In this document: in pieces, positions 53,607 through 64,000 of the stretch
Layout of the letters: every line of letters starts with the position of its first letter
How positions within the stretch are numbered: the first letter of the stretch is position 1
NCBI GenBank assembly: GCA_020086605.1
Contig: JACBWW010000008.1
Span: 25,929,441 to 25,993,440, forward strand
DNA from: Lanius collurio
Taxonomy: Eukaryota > Chordata > Aves > Passeriformes > Laniidae
Direction: 5' to 3'
DNA: 64,000 nt
Notes under the pieces: generated by a model
Seen by the model: only the letters and a program-made list of their open reading frames with translations
Databases searched by the model: none
What the model was told of the DNA's origin: nothing
Translations under genes and position numbers: made by a program

Positions 53607-54122
53607 TTGTGAGACCCTCCCTCCATTCAGCCCCAACATTAGAAGGACACAGACATGTTGAATCAAGTCCAGAGGAAGCCAGTAAGATGAAGAGAGGGCT
53701 GGAACATATCTCCTGCACAGAGAGGCTGAGAGAGTTGGGGTTGTTCATCCCAGAGAAGAGAAGGCTCTGGGGACACTTTATCATGGCCTTTCAGTATGTA
53801 AAGGATGCTTTTAAGAAAGTTGGAAAGAAATTATTTACCATGGCCTGCAGTGACAGGACAAGGGACAATGCTTTTAAATTAAAAGAGGGTGTAGTTAGGC
53901 TGGGTATACAGAAGAAATTCTTCTCTGTGAGGGTGGTGAAGCTCTGGTACATATTGCCCAGAGAAACTATGTCTGCCCCATCACTGGAAGTGTTCAAGGC
54001 CAGGTTGGATAGAGCTCTGAGTAGCATGGTCTGGTGGAAAGTATCCCTGTCCATAGCAGGGGGGTTGGGACAAGCTGATCTTCAAAGGTGCCTTTCAACC
54101 CCAACCATTCTGTGACTCTATG
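53607..54122 (+). mobile_element. CR1 LINE 3' fragment
   Basis: Sense CR1: 'ttgaatcaagtccagagga', 'ctgcacagagaggctgaga', 'gaagagaaggctctgggg', 'attgcccagagaaacta', a terminal 'tttcaaccccaaccattc' and 'tgtgactctatg'. It lies 0.5 kb upstream of IL7R on the opposite strand. A 168-codon frame runs through it but is not a gene. Confidence 0.9.
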
Positions 54123-57100
54123 AAGTCTTGCACAGGCAATGCTGACCCAGAAAAACCTCTGATTTAAAAGACTAATCCTGCAAAACCTAGCTCCTGAGAG
54201 CAAAGTGGCACATCTCACATTTTTTCCAGGCTTTGGACAAAGCAAAGGTGGAAAACAAAAGATAAAGAGGTGTTAAATATTTCCTTTGCACACTTTCTCT
54301 GGCTGAATACACCAACGCATACTGGAATGTAAAGCAGGGCCGTGCACAGGGCTGACTGATGTGGCTAACTACAGGTGAGCTGAGGGCCTGAAGTAGAAGA
54401 GCAAGCTCTAGCACAGCCCTGGATGTACCAAAAAAAGCTTCAGGTTGGACGTGTAAAACTGAGGGCAAAATTGGTTTGCCCAAGCAAACAGAAAAATTAT
54501 GACATTATAATAAGGAGGCTCAATATGGAAGCCACATCAGCTTTTTTGTTTGCAAGGAAATAGTTCAAAATGCTCACCATAGTGAAGAAAACTTAGGTCT
54601 CACAGCTAGAAAAGCATTCTTCATTCCAGGACATCAGGGACTGTCCTGCAGTGTCTCTTGCTGCCCTAGGAAAGGGGCAGTGGGTAGTCAGGACACTGTT
54701 TCTGGGTTCCCCTGCCCAGTGTCTTTAGGAAGAAATGGTCCCCTTTCCACAAGAGTGCAGCAAGGCTGACTGGAAAATGGACGTCTCCAAAATCTGTATT
54801 AAGGCCCCCTTGTGGAGCCTCCCCTGGGCTCCCCACCAAAGCATTCCCAGCAGGTGCACTAAGCCTCGGTAGGTACAGAAGGGTGGGTCTGGGCTCTTTG
54901 GCCAGTGTGTAGGCATTTACAGAGTGCATTGTTGTGTCAGAACTCTCCATGCTTCCCTTCTATCTGGCCAGGGAGGAGCATGACTCATCTTATCCTGACA
55001 CAGACATTAAAAAGATGAAATCTAAACCCCTAAAAGCATTTATTTCTCTCCATTGAGTTCACACAGAGCCCAGGGTGAGGCAGGATAGATGTTTGCTGAG
55101 CAGACCTCTATGATACCTTCCACCCACCAACAGGAGAGGGACCTGCCTGGCCACCCACGCAAAGCAGGAGCTGGACACAGTGCAGGGGCCATGGAGCTAC
55201 TGGAGGTGGCACCACAGTGGGCTGACTGACCCTCGATTAAGAGCTTGATTTCTTTTACAGAACTGTTTGTGTTGCTGCCAAATTCACATGATACCCCTTC
55301 AAGAAATTCCCTCTTTCTGAGGCAGCTGGTGGAATGTTAGCAGTTATTTGTCTTCATCTCTCATGCCAAGTTTTCACTGCTTGACCAAAGTACATAGCAG
55401 GCAAACTTTAATTAGTGAGATTGGGTCCTGGTGATTTCTCATCCCTAAGGCCTACCCTCTGCTTGCTTTAGAAAAGACTAGTTGAGAACTTCAACATTTT
55501 CCTTAATAATCTTTCCTCTCATATTATTCTAAAAATGCTCAAGGTAATTTCTACCTCATTTTCAGCCAGAAATGTCATTTAAGAAGGGCTCTCCTGTGCA
55601 AATTGGTCACTATCCAGAAATGACACCTTCTCACTTTAAATTTGTCTTGTTTATAATTGAGTGGGCTATCACTTTGATCTTCTTCTTTTTTTCTTTTTTC
55701 CTGTTTCAGTTGGAGCAAATCAAAAGAAAAAGTCTGTCTTTTCAGACATAATATTTTCGTTGAACATGAATAATCTTATTATCAGAGACGTGCTGCTCAG
55801 GGGATTTCCATGTTGTCATGGCTGCATTTTGTCTGGGTGGGGAAATGAGGGACCACAATGAAAAGAAAAAAGTTAGTATTGAGAAAACCCTGAAGCAAAA
55901 GTACATTTTGTTTTACTTCTGCACCACTGCTTTAGAAGCTGTTTGATTTCTAGGAGATATATAAGTCTATTTGTCTCACGTTGTTGCCTTCCTCTAATGT
56001 CGGGGGCATAGGAAATGAAATCTGTGAGTCGAAATCATAGGACAGTTGAAGGGTTACTATCCAGGAGAGGCTAGAAAAGATAGGATTACTTTTCACTTGC
56101 AATAAATTTATACTATTTCTGCCTCCTCCTTGAAGATTCCACAAAACCCCCCCAACAAACCAACAAGAAAACCAACCCACACAAAAAACCCCTCCAGTTA
56201 AAACAGGCAACCTTTAAAGGTCCAGCAAAAATGTACCTGTTCTTCCTCAGTATGCCAGATATCTTAGGATCCCAACACTCTGTTTTTGAGCTTCTTGGTC
56301 ATCCTAGACCATCTTACACTTTTAGCCATTAACAAAGCCCCAGTTACCACCTCAATGACTGTGAAAAAGAAGAGTTTACAGCGGCCTGTGGTGCATAAGT
56401 GTGTGCTGTCCATACAGCGCATCATTCCCTCAGCACTTTCTGCTGAGCCCTACATATCCTCCAGTGCTTTCTTGGATTATCACTTTCATTGCAGCTATTG
56501 ACTAACCAGGCAAGTCATTCACAAGTTAGCATTATCTTTGCCTCTTATACTGTTTGTTCACTCATGGTTGTTTTTTTCTCCTGAGGACACGAACGATTCT
56601 GCTTTGGCTTCAAAAATTGCAGAATGCTTCTGCACACGTGCTGAATTTAAATCTGCTATTAGTATCTATTTAGAAAGGTGAAGTAAGTAAATCCCTTCCT
56701 TCCATCAACAACACTTTTCAAAGGCTCCAGTTCAGGGAACTCCCAGAGCCTCTGTGAGAGGGAAGTGGAGTGAATCCTCCAAACACATCCCAGCCAGCAG
56801 CACTGGAGACAGGACATGTGGAAGAGGATACAGACATCCTCTTGTCTGAGGAGCTCAGCTGGTGTGTCCTGGTCAGATACCCGTGGGTACCCATGGTCCA
56901 GCTTTGGACTGGATGGCAGGGGGGGAGTTTTTCAAATGTTGGTCATAGTTGGCAGGAGCTGTTGGGCTTTTTAGCCTTTTCTGAGGCATAGGGGTTCCTC
57001 TGTTCTCTGGGCTGTTAATAAATCATCTCATTATATCATGGAGTTTCATCAGAAATTGTATTATGTAACTGCTCAAACAGACTTCACACTTGGACTTTTA

Positions 57101-57176
57101 TTTTTTTAACCAGATATGCCAGGAACCAGAAATCTTCCAGCCAGCTTCAGATGTGAAGAGGAGGACTTCTACATTT

Positions 57177-57258
57177 AAAAAAAAAAAAAAGAAAAAGAAA
57201 AAAGAAAAAGATGAAAAAGAAAAAGAAAAAGAAAAAGAAAAAGAAAAAGAAAGAAGAA
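57177..57258. repeat. (AAAAAG)n polypurine microsatellite
   Basis: About 80 bases made only of A and G on the + strand except one T, beginning with A14 and then GAAAAA units. It produces a poly-Lys frame that is not a gene. Confidence 0.95.
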
Positions 57259-60200
57259 CGGTCCAGAATCTTCTTTTTTTTTGTTGCTTCCTGACATTTC
57301 TTGCCCTTAGCTGCTTCATAAACCTTGTTCCATGTATCTTCTCCCTGGCATCTTTCGACAGCTCCTCCACTGAAGGTCTGTGGACTAGCCTCAGGCTGCT
57401 CTAGAAGTGTTAGGCTGGCCCAAGAGCAGGAGCATGTGGGAGCCAGTTTTGATTAAGGCAACACAATCATGAGCATAACTTGAAGCCTTGGGTGAGGAAC
57501 AAAACCCTTGAGATTAAATGGATTTACTCTGCAAGACATTGTGTACCACTTATCACCAAATTACTTCAGTCTGCAGAGTGTGAGAGTGATGCAGTGTGGA
57601 AAATACAGTTTGTCACCACATGGTCCTGAAGAATAAAGCTCTGTATGACAAAGAGAAGAAAATTTTGAAACTATTTTTGAACTGTCTTTGTCTTTGAGGT
57701 TTTGCCACTTAAAATTGCTTTGAACTTCCTTCCCCAGGACTCATAAATTGGCACCATATAACAAAGAGGACTATTATACTAAGAGGAAAATACAGATAAA
57801 CTGGAAAACCACTGCTGGTTGAAGTGTAAAGCAGGAGGAACTGATGTGCACTTTTGGTTAGGCATTCAAATATTCTGAGATCAGACCAAAAAGCAGCAGG
57901 ATAGGCTGAAAAATGTGAACTTTTTTTCTCCTCTCCTTATGTAACAGATACAGCAATAGCAGAAACAAGAACAGTCATATTAACAGTTCTGTGCTTCTTT
58001 TATTTACTTGCTACTTTCTAAGTCTTCAAGGGGATCAGAATATTATTTTCAGCTATTCTCTACAACAACCAGAGCTAAAGCATAAAGACATGAAAGCTTA
58101 AATTGTTTCCCCATTGTTTGTTTTATGTCTAAGGGAGTATCTGCAAGATGTGTTACTCACTTTTGAGATCTGGTAGGAGAGCACCTGCCACAGGAAAACA
58201 TCTGTACTTGCTCACATACATTTTTCAGACACAGTGTTGGGCCAAATCCTTGTCATTTTGGTGACAATGAGACAGTTTGTGAATGTATTTTAATTCTGGA
58301 AAATGTGTCATTCTGACCCCTCCAACTTTTAATTTAAAGGTTTGGATTTTCATTCTTTTAAATGAATTTGGTTTTAGAATTGCCTTGAGTTTCAAAATGT
58401 GAATTACAAAAAACTGATTTGGTATCATCTGAATACTTTCTTTAAGAATCTGTCTGCACCAGCTGTGGTTGCTTTTGGATATTTAATATCTTGCCATAGC
58501 CTTCCTGCATGCAGACCCCATTCCAGAAATAAATTCCACAAGAATTTAAGGCACAATTCCAATATATGTGTTCATGACTCAGAGCAGAACTCTCTTTTAA
58601 GCTTCAGATTAAAAGCAGGCATAGACCTCAGCAAAGAGGAAAAAGTGAAGGAGCAAACATGACAGCAGGTCCCTGTAAAACAGAACAGATGGACAGAAAT
58701 CATCTTGAGGAAGCTGAGCTTAGTCGCATGTGTGAAAGAGCAAGAGGACCCTGAAATAGTGTTTTTAATATTTATGTTTATTGTGCTTTGGATGTGGGGC
58801 TTCCCCAACCCCAGGTAAGAAGGAGGGAGGTGGGGACCGTGTGTACACAGTGGGACTGGCAGCACTTCCTTGCTGCTCCCCTTTGTCACCTGGGCAGGCA
58901 CAGGATCTGCATCTTCCTGGCACAGTCCAGAGTGTGAGTACTGCCAGCAGTAGCCCCTGCAGTTGTGGAGGTGATCAACAGTGGAAACTGAAACTCCAGG
59001 GAAAACAACTGGTGTTGAGAGCAGGTGTTGTGGCAAAGCCAGAGTGCCCACAGCCCCCAGGGAGCTGGGGACAGGTGGGATGAGAAGGACCATGGCTGCT
59101 GTGCTGAGTGCCCTGATGAGAGGCTGACCCTGTTAGTGTTTGTGACCATTTCCATGGGTTTCGTGCTGCAGCTCTCAGATGCCAACCCCACTGTGTCCAG
59201 GTCCTCATCCCTGCTCCCAGAGAGCTCTCATGGAGAGGCAAATCCTCCAGGGATGGGTGAGGGGGATGATGGCTTTCTAAACCAAGTTTTGTGCTGTTTA
59301 GGGGAATGTGAAGAGGACTTGGATAGCAACTTGGATGTATCATGCTGCCAAAGGCAACCTTGAATATCTGCATAGATTCCCTTTGCTTCTCTCAGCACAT
59401 CCCAGTCTTCCAGTGGCTCAGCAAGCAGCACTGAAGAGGCAGCTGCTCACTGTTAGCCACAGGGATAACTGAATTTACTGGTTAAATATACCATAGTTGA
59501 ATGTAACCTTGTTGGTAAGGCTAGAGTCACTAAAATATTTTTAAGACTGGTTTGTTTTTTTAATAAAATATTTACCTTAAGCAAATGAGCACTAGATAAA
59601 CATTAGACAACAACAAATCACAAGGGAGAGTAATAATTTAAATGCTTTTACATTTGAATGGGTTTAAAAAAAATCTCTTTCCCAGTATAAAACCAGCTTA
59701 AAAGTAGAGGAACTAACTAAATCAGACAAGAAAATGAAATTGTAAATGATTGTAAACAGATATTGTCAAAGGTAACAAAAAGGTATATAATTCATGTGAT
59801 TTGGTTTGGCCCAAGTTTTATGCACTGAGATGTTTAGATGTCCGAAATTAATTACATTTATGTTGTACCAATTATATAGAAGTAATGTTTGAGATATCAT
59901 TAGATTGATGTCTGTAAATCACAGGAAAAGATAATATGATTTGCCTAAAAGATTATCCTCCTTTTAAATTATGAATGTGGGGGTAGGCAAATCTCCAAAA
60001 GAGGGAAAAATAGTTACACATTTTCTCCCCATTCAAATGCCAGATTAATGAGGAGAAAAAGAAATACGCAGATAAGGCATTGATTTCAGAGGTCTGTGAC
60101 AGGATCCCATCTGGCAGAGTTGGCATGAGGATGTGCTGTCAACTTGTCATAACAGAGAGCATTCAAAAGCCCCACAGAGATGGTTTCACATTTGGAAACG

Positions 60201-60850
60201 CACAAACTCCACCAGATTTCAAGGCTGTCCAGGATAACACAGGATGCATTCTTTAGTCTGGCTCTCAGTCCACCTACCAGCAACAGGCTCCACTCTTTCC
60301 TCCGTGCCCTTTGGGAAACATCTTCCTTTTAATTTCTGTTAAAGCCTGCTCCTGGCTGCTTTTGGCTGTCTACATTCCTGCTGCAAAATACCCATTTGCT
60401 CTCCCACTCCTCCCATCCCTTCCTGCTCCTCACACTCCACATTTCTCTTTGTTGAGGCTCAGGGACAGAACCGCTCTTCCCGTGTCCCCCGAGGCAGGGT
60501 GTCACCACAAGGCCAACAGGCAGTGCTTTGCCCTGCTTCTGCCAGGGCAGGGAGCAAAACATTTTATTCAACCACTGACAAGAAAGTGATGAGCCATGGA
60601 GAAAATGTAGACCTGGTGGACACCTCCCTAATCCTGAGGGACACATTCTTAGTTGCTTCATCCTCAAACTGAGGATGAAGAGTCTTTCTTTCTCTAGAGG
60701 ATTAAATTGATCTGTGTTAATAATGTAAAAACTTGAAAAGTTGCCCAGGACTTAAATCTAAAGCACCTGTCTGCTCAATAGAAATTTTCAGGTGGGGGGT
60801 CCAGCAGGTCTACATAGGTCAGCAGAACACTGTTTGAAATATTATTTCTA

Positions 60851-60908
60851 ATTATTATTATCATCATCGTCATCATTCTCATTCTCATTATTATTTTTAT
60901 TATCATCT
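60851..60908. repeat. (ATT/ATC)n microsatellite
   Basis: Imperfect trinucleotide repeats of ATT and ATC with one CGT variant. Confidence 0.85.
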
Positions 60909-62780
60909 ACATGGCATTTCATTAGGAGAGATTGCTGTGACAGTGAGTGTCTAATGTGTGATCATATGAGACTAACAAGCCTTTCCAGCTCTCCGCTGCT
61001 TCACACTGAAGTATATCAGGAAAATGACCAAAGATATACAGGGAATTTCACTACATCAATGCAGAAAATGTAAGAAAGAATATAATCTGATTGAGAATTT
61101 CATATTATGTGAATGAGAGAACTGAGTGAATGAATGGTACAACCAAAAACCTGCTCCCAAATATGCTGAGCTTTCAATGAAATATGTAAACTGGCCCAGA
61201 AATATTCTTAGTCCAGTGAAGGCTAGTAGTACAGACACCACCTCAGAGGCTGAACACCTGTCATTATGAAAGCTGGTTGCAAGACAGCATTATTAGCACA
61301 CAGCTCTGATCCCTCTAATATGCTGTACTTGAGAGGTGGGCTCAGAGCACTCTGTGTCAGCACAGTTGCATCGCCCCTACTGTTCACTCCCTGCATCCAG
61401 ACAAGACGTGCTCCACTGTGTGCTGTGAATGTAACCTGAGATTTTTCGTGGTAGAACAGACTGTCCTGATGCAGTCTGTCCTGCAGCACAACATTGTCCA
61501 AAGAATATCACTATCTATTCTAATTGTGATGACTGAGTTATTACATTACTTCTTCTCAAGACCTGAAGTGAAATAGGAATTATTGCATATCGTAAATTTG
61601 TCTAAATATAACTTTCACACAGCAGACCTTGTCTACTTTGGTTAATAAAAATAAATAATCAAAAATTCCTGCTCACACAGTTAATTGCAGTCAACAATGA
61701 AATTATGATTTTAACATGTTTTTGAACACATAAACTAAACTGTAAGGCTTTAAACTTTCCACTCAGCAAAACAGGTCTTCCTGACATGAAATTTTCCTTC
61801 AGCTTTTTGCTGAAGTGCCCAGAGCCAGACACAACACTCTCAATATGAGTTCTCAGTAATCCTTGTGTGGAGGGATATTGTCACCACTGCAGTTCTCCAC
61901 ATTCTAGTGTTTATACACCCATTCTGCATTTACTGGTAACACCTGCTGAATTACATGGCCACAGCCTTACCTAACTTCATTTTGGAACCATTAGACCCAT
62001 AAATTCAGTTACTTTATCTGATAAAAGGGCTGAGAGAGTGCAGACATTGACCAGATGACATACAAAATCTGACTTCTGGGAATGTGAGGCTGCTGCTTGG
62101 CACCTATTTTAGTCAGGTCTACTTGGGACACTAATTGCTTAATTTCATGAGGCTGTTGCTTGCTTTGCTCATGCCTTCCCTTACAAACTGCAGTTGACCT
62201 TCCTGCTGCTTGGTCTGTCTCTCTGGGGTGTCCAGCACGGGCTGGATGGACATCACCACAGTTAAATTTGTGTCATTAGGGAACATATTACCCAAAGTGG
62301 TTCAGATGACTAAAGAAAGGGTCATTATCCTGTATAATTCCAGCACTATAATTTAAGAGATATGTTGCCTATATAGGGGAAGTAGAAGAACAAAATTGAA
62401 AGGAAAGTTATAAATTAGCTCTCAGTGCCTGCACAGGCAGCAAAAGCAGGACAAGGTGACCTAAAATGGGATGTCCTGCCCATTTTACAACCTCTGAGTG
62501 ACTAGCTTGGTGCTTGTGGAGAGGTCTGACAGGAACTGTGCAATATCAGTATCACATGAAAGGGAGCCAGTCACAGAGAGAAGGAAGACAAAAAGCCTGA
62601 CCAATTTTTGGGTCTCTGCACACAGGCATGGTGCAGAACACACTGGCCCTGAAGCTATGGCATCTTATAAATTAAGAGATGATCCCCCTGTGCAGCATTA
62701 CAGGGCTTGTTCCTTGCTCTGGGTAGAGTGTAGGCCAAGAAGGAGCTTTTGGTTTGCTGTTCACCTCACTGAACAATAAT

Positions 62781-63700
62781 ACAGAATCACACAATCAATA
62801 AAGTAGGAAAAGACCTGCAAGATCATTGAGTCCAATCTTTGACTGAATACATTTGTGCCAACTAAACTGTAGCACCAAATACCACATCCACTTGTTTCTG
62901 ACCACCTCCAGTGATGTTGACTCCACTACCTCCCTGGGCAGCCCATTCCAATGCTCAACCACCCCTTCCATGAAAAAATTCTTCCTGATAGCCAGCCTGA
63001 ACCTCCCATGGCACAGCTTGAGGCCATTTTCTCTAGTTGCCTGGGGCTGATCCCCTCCTGGCAACACCCTCCTTTCTGGAAGTTGTGGAGTGATAAGGTC
63101 TCCTCTGAGCCTCTTTTTCTCCAGCTCCTTCAGCTGCTCCTCATCAGACCTGTGCTCCAAATGTTTTTCCAATACCTCAGTATCTCTCTTGCTGTGAAGG
63201 GCCCAAATGGACACAGTGTTCAAGGTCTGGCCTCACCAGTATCCAGGACAAGGGCACAGTCACTGCCCCAGTCCTGCTGACTGCACCACTGCTGACACAG
63301 GCCAGCATGCCATTGTCCTTCTTGGCCACCTGGGCACACACTGGCTATGTTCAGCCACTGTTGACCAGCACCCCACCTTTTTTTTCCACCCAGCAGATTT
63401 CCAGCCACTCTGCTCCTGCCTGGAGCTGCAGGCGGTGTCATGACCAAGGGCAGGGCCTGGCACTTGACCTGGTTGAAGCTCACACAGTTGGCCTCAGCCC
63501 ATGGATCCAGCCTGTGCAGATCCCTCTGCAGAGCCTTCCTGCCCTCCTGCAGATCAGCACTCCCACCCAGCTTCCATCTGCAAACTGGCTGAGGGTGTTT
63601 TTGATGCCCCCATCCAGATCTTTGATAAAGGTACTGGACAGGACTAGGCCCAGTGCTGAGCCTTGGGAAACCCCTCAAGTGACTGGCCAACAACTGCATA
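62781..63700 (-). mobile_element. CR1 LINE, 0.9-kb 3' part
   Basis: Antisense CR1 from a different subfamily than the 10.7-kb copy: 'ctccctgggcagcccattc', 'aaaaattcttcctgatagcc', 'gctcctcatcagacctgtg', then the coding-region end with 'ctggttgaagctcac', 'tgtgcagatccctctgca' and 'ccttgggaaacccctca'. Frames are broken. The 5' end fades at about 63700. Confidence 0.88.
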
Positions 63701-64000
63701 CAAATATTAACTTTGCTGGCAAGATCTCTTTGCAGTTGGTAGAGGTGCATGTGTGGAGGAGCCAGCCACATGCAGCCCTCAGAGCCAGGCAGCTCCCTTT
63801 TCATCCTAGCATGTACTCTCTCTTTCACAATATTAGCCAGAATTTTCTTTCAGTACACAGAGCTGAATTCTCTCCACTCTAATGTGTACAAGGAAGATAT
63901 ATATGCTGGTTCTTACTGTCTACCATGGTATGAATTAAAATCACATGCTGCTGTCTGACTTGCAGGACTGGCACTGAGTTTTTTACGAGACATAGTTTTA
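63701..64000. other. Non-coding stretch to window end
   Basis: No gene seen. Possibly flanking DNA, or a decayed continuation of the preceding CR1. Confidence 0.4.

Larger units (their letters stand above)
54123..62780. other. Non-coding stretch upstream of IL7R
   Basis: About 8.7 kb without a recognisable exon on either strand. In mammals SPEF2 lies on this side, transcribed toward IL7R; its last exons would be on the - strand, but I saw none with convincing similarity. Simple repeats at 57177-57258 and 60851-60908. Confidence 0.5.

Noticed and set aside
53609..54115. A 168-codon + strand frame near the IL7R start
   Set aside because: It runs through the 3' untranslated region of a CR1 LINE copy.
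57090..57404. A + strand frame with a long Lys/Glu-rich run
   Set aside because: Produced by the (AAAAAG)n microsatellite, with no family similarity on either side.
63220..63882. Frames of about 200 codons on both strands near the window end
   Set aside because: They are contained in or run off a CR1 copy with broken frames.

Overview
The window looks like avian nuclear DNA, probably from a songbird. It carries several CR1 LINE 3' fragments with the ATTCTGTG-type tail, nested solo-LTR-like blocks of avian endogenous-retrovirus type, AT-rich non-coding DNA and one assembly gap (19608-19981). Two protein-coding genes can be resolved exon by exon with canonical GT-AG splice sites. CAPSL (calcyphosine-like, EF-hand) lies on the + strand at 23852-28901. 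IL7R (interleukin-7 receptor alpha) lies on the - strand at 53104-38452. They point tail to tail, as CAPSL and IL7R do in mammals. From general knowledge of bird synteny this block is expected on chromosome Z, but that cannot be proved from the window.

Layout. 1-23.8 kb: no recognisable coding gene; intergenic DNA or CAPSL 5' non-coding sequence, with CR1 copies at 2668-3212, 10708-12345 (with a decayed reverse-transcriptase piece), 14103-14750 and 17368-17440. 23.85-28.9 kb: the four coding exons of CAPSL (208 aa). 28.9-35.2 kb: a presumptive antisense LTR block and then a second, diverged but intact copy of the last CAPSL exon at 34482-34622, in the same phase and with its own acceptor, stop and poly(A) signal. 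35.2-38.0 kb: non-coding, with one copy of a duplicated segment. 38.05-53.16 kb: IL7R, eight coding exons (462 aa), a poly(A) signal and a TATA box. 53.2-64 kb: non-coding, with CR1 copies at 53607-54122 and 62781-63700. SPEF2, the expected next gene beyond IL7R, is not visible.

Function. CAPSL is a small four-EF-hand protein associated with ciliated epithelium. IL7R is the type I cytokine receptor chain needed for lymphocyte development. They are neighbours by ancient synteny and do not share a pathway. The most interesting observations are the duplicated, apparently selected alternative last exon of CAPSL, and the IL7R exon 5/exon 7 junction, where skipping the transmembrane exon creates a stop codon exactly at the splice join.
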